Shown here: positions 42,570 to 52,421 of the stretch, one piece after another
How the letters are laid out: each line of letters starts with the position of its first letter
How positions within the stretch are numbered: the first letter of the stretch is position 1
Assembly: GCA_016271365.2 (NCBI GenBank)
Contig: CM028132.1
Span: 1,183,443,001-1,183,507,000, forward strand
Length of the DNA stretch: 64,000 nucleotides
Direction: 5' to 3'
Source of the DNA: Neoceratodus forsteri
Lineage: Eukaryota; Chordata; Ceratodontiformes; Ceratodontidae
Program-made: the position numbers and the translations under genes
Notes under the pieces: generated by a model
What the model saw: only the letters and a program-made list of their open reading frames with translations
What the model was told of the DNA's origin: nothing
Database searches by the model: none

Positions 42570-43310
42570 GGAGTTTTGCCTCAAGTTCACCTGCCACTCG
42601 GGGGTCAGTGAAAGTATACTGTTTGTCTTGAATGGTAAATTGCAGGCGGGCAGGTAGTCCAATAATACAGTATTGTACTCAAGCTCTTCTTAACTGCATA
42701 GCAACTCCCTCAAATGTGCTGCACCTTATTCTAGTGCAGTAGGAATAATCAGGAAAAAACATGATCTTGGTCTCACCCGACACAGTGGGTGCCATTTCTT
42801 TGGCAGCACAATGTATAGTATCTCTTTCCCGGGAAGAGGCCAGGGTAAATCACATACTCTGGGAGCCTTCGTTTGGTGCTGAGGAGCTGCGCAGGGAGAT
42901 GTGGTATGCCCTTATAATGTGTACAGCATGGCTGAGTCCCACAGCTTCGGGTAGCCACAGCTTCAAAAAGATAGGTACGTCATCCTTCCTTGGTCCCCTC
43001 GGGAACTCCGGGACTCTGATGTTGGCAGCTCTCACCAAATTCTCCAACTGCTCCAGTCTGTTTTTGACTGCACTGTTGTCTTTCATGAGTGTAGTGGTCA
43101 TAGCCAATGCCTTCCTGGTGGTCTGACATCATTCCTTCACTGAGCCTGCCGAACTGTCCACTCTGTGCTCAACTACCACAAGCTGCTTGGTCTGCTGAAC
43201 AAACTTTTTGCCCAGACTTTAAACAGTCTGTGTTATACAATGTATTGAGTGATGTAGTGACTCCAGTGTCTCCAGTTGCTCTCCTACTGTTTCTGGTGGT
43301 TTCTGGGCTC
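42570..43310 (-). pseudogene. L1/Tx1-type LINE ORF1 protein (broken, antisense)
   Basis: The minus strand reads 'KNRLEQLENLVRAANIRVPE', then 'DVPIFLKLWLPEAVGL' (frame 42,850-43,107), the end of a coiled coil and the RRM-like domain of L1/Tx1 ORF1p. Downstream, in broken frames, 'ETKIMFFPDYSYCTRI' (about 42,745-42,785) and 'GLPARLQFTIQDKQYTFTDP' match the C-terminal domain. The family protein is an RNA chaperone of the retrotransposition RNP. No ORF2 of this element is recognisable, so it is truncated. Confidence 0.7.
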
Positions 43311-43741
43311 TTTGTTGTTTAGAAGTCTCCCTCCCTTCATCCAATTTAACAGCATTCCTCAGCCTTCCCATTTTAAATAGTCAAACTACACTTCCAGCTG
43401 ATGCCAAAGAATAATCATATCTAATTATGTTTCATTTCAGCCTACTTTTTATTGAATTTTAAAATGACAAAGTCTCCTACTGTGCAAATGCATCTTCCAT
43501 GCTGGGCTGCTAGCTCTGCTCCCCCCCCCCCCCACTGTGTTTCTATCTTGATTGCACTAAGGACTGAAAAATGTCCTCTCAGCTTTTTGTTTCATTCACT
43601 CCTGGGAAAGAGGGTGACCCTGTGTCTAAAACAGTGCCTGTCCGAATGGCTGACTGTATTGTGTTGTGTTATAGGAAGTACAGTAAGGAACATCTGGTGC
43701 TGTGCATGGACACTCTACACATTGTATGGCCAGTTCTGTTA
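43311..43741. other. Unassigned stretch
   Basis: Contains a C homopolymer at about 43,521-43,534. No gene or element recognised. Confidence 0.35.
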
Positions 43742-44525
43742 CATAGAAACATAGACAGTGATGGAAAAAAAACAACACAGATCTGTCTAGTCTGCCTGGG
43801 GTTTCCCTGTCTGTCCCCGCACCTATTGTTCATGCAGGATTTTATCCCTCCCACTCTCCCCCCCTTCTCCCCTCCCTACTGCTACCAACCTGAGCAAGCA
43901 CCATACTCTTTACTCTGTCCCAGCCGTGCTTGAAGCCATTTATGGTCTGGCGTCCACCACCTCCTCTGGCAGATGGTGCCATAGCTCTACCACCCATTCT
44001 GTAAAAAAGAACTTCCTCACATCTTACTTAAACTCCTCCCCCCCAGAGAGTTTCTACTTGTGACTCTATTCTCATGCTAAATAGTTTCCCGCAGTTCACC
44101 TTGTTTATTCTCTTTAGGAACTTGAAGGTCTCTGTCATATTCTCCCTCTATTGCCTGGTCTTCATCGGGTTTATGTTCAGTGTCTTGTGATGATATTTGT
44201 AAGATCTGCTGTTGTCCCTGAATCATGTTGATCACCCTGCACTGCACCATCTCCAGCCTGTCCCTCAACTTCCTTAGGTGAGACTCCAGAACTGAGCACA
44301 GTATTTCAGGTGCGGCCTCACCAGTAGCCTACATAGAGGTGGTAGTACCTCCTTTTTCCTGCTGTCAGTACCCCTTCTGATATACCCCAGCATCCTATTA
44401 CCTTTACCGTAGGCCTTGTTACACTGGCTTGATTGTTTGAGGGAGTCAATAATAATGACTCCCATGTCCCTTTCCTCTGCTGTAGTGCTCAGTTTCACCC
44501 CTTCCATACAGTACTCTGTCCTGTT
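43742..44525 (-). mobile_element. CR1 3' fragment, antisense
   Basis: The left edge ACATAGAAACATAGACAGTG is the inverse of a CR1 tail. The minus-strand frame 44,274-44,507 gives 'TTAEERDMGVIIIDSLKQSS', 'NRMLGYIRRGTDSRKKEV' and 'LLVRPHLKYCAQFW', the CR1 C-terminal block. This copy belongs to a family different in detail from A and B. Confidence 0.85.
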
Positions 44526-44735
44526 TTTTTTTTTATGTCTGCATTAATGTAACATTTTGTTACAAAAGAACCACATTTCATAGGTGTGTCACCGTCGGGT
44601 CCAATATAGGTCAAACTGCAGTGGGCTTGACAGTGACAAGCCAATGATCAGTCAGGCTGATCATGACACTGGTCATTGCATGTATGGAGGAAACTTGTCG
44701 TTGAAAGGATCAAAGCGCTTCTATGAGAAAACACC

Positions 44736-45480
44736 TTAAAGGAGTAGTACACCCAGAATTTGCAGAAACATACTGTATGTTGTGCAGTGTGTTTTGATTT
44801 GTGTGTAAATTCCTAGTGTGTCCTTCCCTCTGTCTACTGTTAGGAGTTTTTCCTAAATTAGCCTTCTGGCTTTATGGTAGTTTTATGACCCCTGGGGATC
44901 TCCATCTCAGCAAACGTTATTGCTTTCCTTGTTCCTACAATGCATCCTGTCTCATATGATAGTGATGTAGCTGGGGCCATAGATTTAGCAGCAAGCATTG
45001 CTTTACAATCAGTTCACAACAGTAGAGATGACTATATGTTAAAAAAACTATACAGAGTTCAGCAAGGTGACTTCACACATTGCATAGGTCTTTTAGTTGT
45101 GAACAATTGTGGCACTGGTTGTGTATGTTTAACTTGTATGGTTTTCAAGACATTTACATTTGTATAGCATGTCTACCAGAGTGTTCACTCAGAGAGAATA
45201 AAAGTCTGCTGTTTGCAAGCACTTCTGCACACTTGCCAAACAAATCTAAATATCTTGGAAACTTTACAAGCTACACAAAAAAATGACCAGCAGCAATGTT
45301 GTTCAGGACCAAAAAATACCTTTATAATGAGGGTAGTCACTAAGCTGAACTCTGTATAGTTTTTAAAATATAACCATCTAATCAAATATTCATGTTTTTT
45401 TGGTTTTTTTTACCAAATTTCCCGCTTCGGATGGGAAATATTTTAAAAACTGTAAGGAGTTCAGCTTAGTGAGTGGAGTA
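44736..45480 (+). mobile_element. TTAA-flanked foldback element, copy P
   Basis: It begins TTAAAGGAGTAGTACACCCA, resembling the TTAAAGG ends of T2-type MITEs known from frogs. The first 300 bp (to about 45,060) and a following palindromic part are shared, in reverse, with 61,440-62,030. Inside are inverted repeats: the CACTAAGCTGAACTC block near 45,339 is inverted at 45,437-45,478. There is no transposase. The right boundary is not clear. Confidence 0.65.
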
Positions 45481-45944
45481 ATAAGAATGTTTATCAGTTG
45501 GTCGTGGACCATTACAATATTATAAATAATCAAATACATCTGACAGTATACAAAAAAAGACAGCAGACGATTCAATGTCTAAAAAGAATATTACATATAG
45601 GAAAAATAAAGACATCCATCAATACAGAAATATTTAAAAAGGGGTCAGTGGAATTGCATTAGTAAATAATACAGTACCTGAAACTGTGCATTTGTAAACC
45701 TTCTGTATCAAAATACATTAACACCCTATCCTTGCAAGTATTTAATCTGGAAACATGAAAACAATAGTACTAGTGTTAGATGAATTTAATAGAAGCAGGA
45801 AATCAATTTACTTTTATTTGGCTTTGATTCTTGATATTGCCCCTAAATGATCTGCAGCTTTTTCAATTGTGTATTCATCGTTTGTAATAAAGAGAATATT
45901 CATTAACAAGATCGAATCAGTTGTTGTAATATTGTTTCAAATTG

Positions 45945-46005
45945 GAATTAACGCCTGGATAAATAAAGATTTTGTTTGTTTGATTGATTGATTGATTGAA
46001 TTAAC
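45945..46005 (+). mobile_element. 45-bp LINE-tail insertion with 8-bp target duplication
   Basis: GAATTAAC occurs at 45,945-45,952 and 45,998-46,005. Between them (45,953-45,997) is GCCTGGATAAATAAAGATTT followed by TTGTTTG and TGAT repeats, the same terminus as the LINE 3' end at about 3,760-3,800. It is an extremely 5'-truncated insertion, inside the ORF2 C-terminus of LINE-M. Confidence 0.75.
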
Positions 46006-47851
46006 ATAACTTTCCTTGGTATTTCATACCAGGGACAGATCATAATTACATGATATAGATCTTCCTTACAATCATTAGTACATGAACAGTAAGTAGAATT
46101 AGCATTCCGGACTTTATTATATCTGGCCAAAAGGACATTACTTGGAAACATTTCCAGTCTGTACCTAGTAAAGAGCTGCCTTTGTTTTGGATCAATCAAT
46201 ACATCCAAGTACTTTCTATACTGAACTAGAGCATCACTAAAACGAACCAATGGGTTTTTTTTCTAGTTTGAAATAGATTGTAAATCCAGAATTTTATAAT
46301 AATTTATAACTTTTTTTGTGATATATGTTTTATACTTAAGACTAGTAGTTATGTTTTTATCCACGTATTTCCTTAAAAGGTTGAACCTGTGGCTTCCAGA
46401 ATAGCATTAACCCTTAGAGCCATTTGGACTTCATACAGCCTATTTCTTCCCAAGAGTACTTTTCCCTCGGTGTAAGAGCTGGTAGTCTGTTACAATCAAG
46501 AGATAGCAGTTTAGTGCAGTAATTCACTTTCCTAATTTGTGAACATGCTCAGGGTCTAACTAGACCTAATTCTGCTCTTCAATAGTGCAACAGGAGTAAA
46601 CTTATTCAGGCCAAGGCAGGTTCTCAATAGTTTGTTTAATGGAGTTTCAAGTACCTGAAAATTTTCAAGATCCCACGTTTCTGTATGGTATTGAACTTGA
46701 ACATAATACTTTGCCTTAACTGCAGCAATTAATGGCTTAACAGAATTACCCCCATACTTATAATTTAAAGATCTTAGGGAATTTGCAGTTTGTTTTAATT
46801 TAGGGAGCAGAGAATTAGCATGTTTGGTCCATTTACCATCATTCAATAGATGTAGCCCTAAATAAACATAAGTTTTCACAGTACACAGTTTTTTCTCACC
46901 CATCCTTCAAACTCTGGTTACTCTATTTGATCCAGAATCATGACCTTTTATTTTCATTAATAATGAGTTTATGTTTATCAGCATAATCACTCAGGAGGTC
47001 AAGTTTTCTCTGTAGTCCCCCTTGTTTCAGTCATGACAAAACAAGATCACCTGTGTACACCAGTACAGGGCAGATTTTCTTGGATATTTTGGGAGAGTCT
47101 GTTGATGAGCTTCCCAAAGAAAGTAGTAAATTATTAATATAGACACAAAATAGGATGGGGCGAACACACAGCCCTCCCTGACCTACAATTTGTTTTAAGT
47201 GAGGTAGAGATTTGACCAGTTGTCCCTGATTTAACCTGGGCCCAGGTATTGGAATACAGTCCTCTTATGATGGCAATAAGTTCTACATCTATACCCTATT
47301 CCCTCATTATTGACCATAAGATGGATCGCGAGATAGAATCAAGAGCAGAGCTGAAGTCAATAAAAGCAAGAAGTAGTTTCTGCTTACGTAATTTTATGTA
47401 TTTTTCATAAAAATGATGTAGAATAAAGCAATTGTCTGTGGTGGAATAACCAGCACAAAGGCCAGCCTGATATTCGGAGAGAGCTCCCAATGATTTGATT
47501 TGTTCTAATAGCTTAGACAGTGCTATTTTAGAGAAAATGTTCCCACAGTTGTCTAAAAGGGAAATGGGCCTATGCATCCTGGGATCTGACTTGTCCCCTT
47601 TTTTGTGAATTGAAATTATTATAGCCCCTTTCTATATATTGGGGAAATTAAAATCTTTAGCATAACAGTTAAACACTTGAAAACAATGGCCCAGGGTCAT
47701 TTATTCACCTAAAACCCTGCCCACGGTTGTTTAATCACCCCCACAGTCGTTTAATCACCTCACACACAACAAGCAGTAAAGACTGCCGTTGTGCCAGCAG
47801 TTTCCCCGACAGTAAAATTTTTTTTTCCAGCACACTCCAACTCGTATAATA

Positions 47852-47980
47852 GTAATAACATCCAGCAAGTTGGAGTATACTCGCAATAACCAGCTTCTGT
47901 GTTGATTAAACGCCTCGGCGTTTAATCTCCACAGAAGCCAGTTATTGCTTCATATACTCCAACTCGCTGAATGTTATCAC
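47852..47980. mobile_element. Hairpin MITE, about 60-bp arms
   Basis: The 129-bp sequence is a near-perfect palindrome: GTAATAACATCCAGCAAGTT at the left mirrors AACTCGCTGAATGTTATCAC at the right, and AAACGCCTCGGCGTTT is the centre. Adjacent sequence at about 47,692-47,851 has repeated GTTTAATCACC phrases and may belong to the same insertion. It lies between endonuclease and RT of LINE-M. Confidence 0.8.
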
Positions 47981-49474
47981 TTAAATATACATCAGAATGC
48001 CTACAGAATATAAAATGTGACATGTCAGCTCCTATACAAGGAGATGCATATAAGTAGCTTGGATCAAAGAAGATTCCAGTATAGTACTTTTGCCATGTAT
48101 CCAAGGAAGTATAAGAATCTATACAGAATTTAGAGTTTTTCATTCCCTGAGCAACCATCTGCCAATAGGCTTGGTGGTCATTATTATAGATGTCCTTCAG
48201 CATCTTCTCCCACTGTGAGTTACGATGAGTTAACTGTTTTTCTTTTAATATTTTTTTGTAAGCATCCCTGGCTTGATTTAATGATTTAAATCGACCAACA
48301 TGGTTGCTGCTTCTGACCTACCTAATAAGTTGATTAACTGCTTTTTAACCTGGCAGCATTCTTTATCAAACCATATATTAATAGTAACCTTGTGACTTTT
48401 GTTATTTACCAAATGACACTTCCTGATGGATCCAAAGCACATTTCCAGTTGTTTAACTAAACTGGGACCATTTTATAAAATACATTCGGGGTTGGGAAAA
48501 AATCCACAAAGTCTATTCCCTATTTTATTGCTATGAATATGGTTCCATTTAACCCTAACATTATTCCTTATCTCCAAATTATCATAATAATGAGCTGGTG
48601 TTTTATACTTAAGGATTTATATCGCAAAGCTAAGGGAAAATGATCACTGTCGACTCTAGGTAGTATTTCAATACGTGAAATTACCCACAGTATTGCCTCT
48701 TAGTCGTCCATTAAGTGGAACAAGGTTACAAGATGTTATGATGTTTATAAGCTTAATGCTTCTTTTATTTGTTTTCAGATCTAATGAGGCTCTGAGGAAC
48801 TTAAAAGCATTTCTAAATCACCAGTTTTGTACATTATTATCTGAAAAGCCATCATAATTATCTACTCTGGCATTCAAATCACCACATATTACGATTTTTT
48901 CACATGCAGTTGTGGCCCATGTCCTATGGATAAGATCATCCAATGTTTCCCAAATATTAGAATCAAGAAATTTAGAATTACAGGGAGATATATAAACATT
49001 GATGAGACAGAAATCAGTAGAGCTCAGTTTTATGTAAAAAGTTTGTGAGAAGGAATTTGAAAATAATAGGTCAGCTGACATATCTTTCATAATCTTGATC
49101 CAAGTGACAAGGCCTCCAGAAAGTCTGTCAAACTTAGATTGCTTGTTACCAAGAAGCTGATAAGTGGATTAACCATTAAGTATAACATCATTTACTGGTG
49201 AATGCCAAGTTTCCTGTAAACATATAATTAAAGCTTGATTCATAAAGTCCATACAGTCTTTATCTGCAAATTGTGTTACCAGTCCAGCTATATTCCATGA
49301 TATGATCAATAGATTTTCTTTTAGATCTGATACATTAGCCCCTGTTATGGGGATAGGACTCATCTGTCAATCGCCCTGCTCACCAAGTACATTCAAACGA
49401 TCTGAAGTTGAGATATTATACTCTATTTCTGATTTGCCTGACTCTACCCTGACTCTGTTTTGCATGTCAGATAT

Positions 49475-50130
49475 AGAATATTTGAAATTGGCTGGCCTGG
49501 TGGCGCTGAGGGTTGAGGTGCTGGACACCACACCTCGCACCATGCCGGCAACCCGGGTTCGGGAGCGGACTTGGGGACCTGGGGGTCGGCCGGGGGGGGG
49601 GGAGAATGGCTGAGCATCCGACGACGGCTCGCCTTCTCCAGGGGGGAGGGTGGGGATTCAACCTAGGTGAGCAGTGACCTCTGGTGGAGGCTGGGGGCAT
49701 GACAGCGCATCTGCGCTTCAGGGGTTTGATTGGTTGCGGGTGAAGGCCTGCAGACCAGTCACCTCTAGGGGCTGCATTGTCTAGGGGGGAGGATGTTGTG
49801 GATGTTGGCGCTTGCGTCTTGATGTCGGGGGCTGGCAATATCCCTTACAGAACAGGGAAAAACACCCCTCAGAGCTGGAAAGATGGAGCGCTGAGCCGGG
49901 TCCCAATGTGCAGTGCCTGCCTGTCACCCCAGGACCCTCACAAGACTTGAAGGATTCGGGGCTGGCCCACCCCGCCTCAAATTTCACGAGACTGGATGGA
50001 GGGACTGGAGGTTGCAGTGTAGGCACTGGTAGGGGCAGGCTTAATGGGCGACTGCCGACGGACCGGCTCTGTAGGGCAGTAGGAGGGGAAAAATAGAAAT
50101 TAAAAAAAAAAAAAAAAGAATATTTGAAAT
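49475..50130 (+). mobile_element. tRNA-like SINE copy 1 with 14-bp target duplication
   Basis: AGAATATTTGAAAT flanks the element (49,475-49,488 and 50,117-50,130). The head CCTGGTGGCGCTGAGGGTTG continues to GCAACCCGGGTTCGGG, which resembles the D-arm and T-arm promoter boxes of a class II (Ser/Leu-type) tRNA. A GC-rich body of about 550 bp and an A-tail (50,102-50,117) follow. A-tail plus 14-bp duplication is expected of copies mobilised by an L1-like endonuclease. It interrupts the 3' end of LINE-M ORF1. Confidence 0.85.
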
Positions 50131-50210
50131 AGTGATTCTCATCTGAAGAAGAGACTCCGTTGCTACCTGCAACATGGTCAGTAGGGACAATATAAAGTCC
50201 CATTGCATCA

Positions 50211-50789
50211 AGTATGGGAAGATTGTAGCCAGCCCGGTGGCGCTGAGTGTTGAGGCGCTGGACGCCACACCTCGCGCTGCACCGGCGACCCATGTTTGGT
50301 AATGGACTCGGACCACTGGGTGCTGGCAGGGGGAAGGAAGGATTGAGCATCCTGCCACAGCTCTCCTTCCTTCGGGGGTGGGCGAGGGATATGCACCACG
50401 CTGAACTGACAGCCAGCGGAGGCTGGGTGTTCGGCAGGGTGCGAGCATCTACATTGGAGGAGAGAGCCGGTGGACGTCTGCATGTCAGGGCATTGACATC
50501 ATTGCACGTCCGACTCTCTGAGGCAAAAATCAGGGGAAAAAATTCAAGGGTCCTCCCGCCTCTATGAAGCCCTCCCCGGACTTCAATCAGCCTGTGTCAC
50601 GGATCCCCAACTAGATATTAGTTCATGAGGCTGGATAGGGGCCCCAGCTCCATGGCCCAGCCCTCCGGGGGAAAGCCGGGGGTGACTGGGGGAACGCGTT
50701 ATCGACAGCAGGTGGAACACCGGAGCCATGACCAGGGCGGATACTTGGCAAGGGAGCCCTGCAAAAAAAAAAAAGTATGGGAAGATTGT
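50211..50789 (+). mobile_element. tRNA-like SINE copy 2 with 16-bp target duplication
   Basis: AGTATGGGAAGATTGT occurs at 50,211-50,226 and 50,774-50,789. The head AGCCCGGTGGCGCTGAGTGT, the CACACCTCGCGCTGC block and a degraded B box (GCGACCCATGTTTGGT) match copy 1. The body is about 550 bp and the A-tail lies at 50,763-50,774. It shares the plus orientation of copies 1 and 3. Confidence 0.85.
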
Positions 50790-51513
50790 GCAAAATGTTT
50801 TCATACAAACTAATATATTTTGCTGTAATCTGAAATTGGTCAGTTTCAAGGTCAAGGTTGCTAGCCTTGCTTGTAGAGCAGAAAGCAGCTAACTAAAAGA
50901 AGCTACATTTTCTTCTTAATTTAAAACTTATATCTCAGTAGGAGTCAGTGTCAGCTAAGATTAAGTAGACAGATAACTTTATTAGAAGTAGAAGGGGTCT
51001 TATTTAGGGTTAAAAAAAGAAAAGAAAGAAAGAAAGGCAGTGTGTGTTCTGTGCAGGGTAAGGTACTGTATCAGGTGACTTTGCTAAACCAGTAGGAGGA
51101 AAGAGAGCTTACCTGGGGGTGTGGTTTAGACACTAGAAAAGCAGGTGAGTCAAATTACAACTTCCTGTTGCTAGCCTTTTTTCTTAGAAATTGCCCTCCA
51201 TCCCACCCCTCCACGCACCCACCCACCCAAAGCCAGTTCTACTTTTATAGCCACTGATTTAACTGTCAACAGGAACTTCCTGTTTGGTAGTAGGAAGGAA
51301 AGGATCATAGAGAAACATTGGTTTTGTCAACCCTGAAGTAGAAAAAGTAGCTCACTCTCCCCCCCAGCTGCTAGTAGTGTGATATTGAGCAAGAAAGAAG
51401 GAGACTACTGAAGAAGATAGGAAGTTGCTATCCCAGAACAGAAAGGGTGAGAGTTGTAAGGAGAGGAGAGAGTAAGCATCCAGAGAAACAGTACAGGGGA
51501 CACAAAATAAGAC

Positions 51514-52421
51514 ATGATAGGAGTGGTGCAGTGCAATGGCTGTGGGGCGGCAGTGTTCCGGGAGACATTCTGGAGGCTGCGATGCTGCCCTATTTGCTTG
51601 CACCTCTCTGGTCTGAGAGAGGAGGTTGCCCGTCTCCAGGCTGACCTGGCTAGGATTCGTGAAACCTCCTCCCCCACCCAGGGACCACCAGGGCCAATGC
51701 CACTACCTCAGAGGTTGCCAAGAAAAAGGAGTGGCTGGACCAGGGTGGGCTCAAGGAGGGAGAGGGTGGTGGAACAGAGTTGCATCCCTCCAGCTGTACC
51801 TCTTCACAATTCATTCACTCTTCTGGTGGATAGTGGTTCCTCTATGGAGGCACCTGTAGTGGAGACCATGGAGGATGCTGGGGACCTTCACAAAGAGACC
51901 CAAGGAGGGTGGCATGGGACCCCAGGGAAAGGAAACAACTCCTGGTGGGGACTCAATCATTAGGGGGTAGAAATGGGGATGATGGGGAGAGGGAGGTAAG
52001 GTGCCTTCCTGGCGCCACGGCTTGGAGGGACAGGGAAGCCCTCAGGATCGTGGGAGAAGCTGCATGAGGGAGGGAGCTGGATGTCATTGTCCACCTGGGG
52101 ACAAATGACCTGGCTAGGAATAGGATCTGAGCAGTGCAGAGGAGTTTGTAGAGTTGGGAAGGGCCTTAGACAAAGTGGCGACACGGTAACCTCTCGGAGG
52201 TGCTGCCTGTCTATGGCAAGGAGATGCTAGGCACTCTCACCAGGAATTCAATGAGTGGTTGAAAACTGGTGTGGAGCTCAGGGTTTGGCTTCATTGGGGA
52301 CTGGGAGCCACCTGGAGGAATGCAGACCTATACTGGTGCGATGGTCTGCATCTGTCCAGGGGGGGAACCAGGATCCTAGGTGAGAGGTTTAAATGCTTCA
52401 TTGGCAAGCATTTAAACTAGC
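51514..52421 (+). pseudogene. CR1-B copy 2 ORF1: zinc finger and SGNH esterase
   Basis: The frame 51,514-51,963 begins 'MIGVVQCNGCGAAVF' and 'RCCPICLHLSGLREEVARL', a Cys-x2-Cys/Cys-x2-Cys finger followed by a leucine heptad stretch. In shifted frames the SGNH blocks follow: 'GGDSIIRG' with the serine codon at 51,953-51,955, 'DVIVHLGTNDLARN' (52,082-52,120) and 'DGLHLSRGGTRILGERF' (52,340-52,390). Unlike CR1-A, serine, asparagine and histidine are all present, though frameshifts at about 51,945 and 52,120-52,300 break the protein. Confidence 0.8.

Larger units (their letters stand above)
45814..49363 (-). pseudogene. LINE-M ORF2: endonuclease, RT, Cys/His domain
   Basis: Starting at 49,363 the minus strand reads 'LLIISWNIAGLVTQF' and 'ALIICLQETWHSP', then 'IVICGDLNARVDNYDG' (48,818-49,090) and 'RVDSDHFPLAL' (about 48,610-48,660), a complete set of AP-endonuclease motifs. 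The reverse transcriptase includes 'IIISIHKKGDKSD', 'HRPISLLDNCGNIFSK', 'YQAGLCAGYSTTDNCFI' and 'LLAFIDFSSALDSISRS' (47,296-47,577). The catalytic box is YTGD (47,046-47,057) instead of YADD. The C-terminus has 'YCSCTNDCKEDLYHVIMICP' (45,948-46,250), and translation resumes after the 45-bp insertion to a stop at 45,814-45,816. Frameshifts are frequent. Confidence 0.8.

Noticed and set aside
49781..50350. 189-codon minus-strand ORF as a gene
   Set aside because: It is a chimera: antisense SINE-2 body, the short LINE-M remnant between the two SINEs, and antisense SINE-1. The open frame is accidental.
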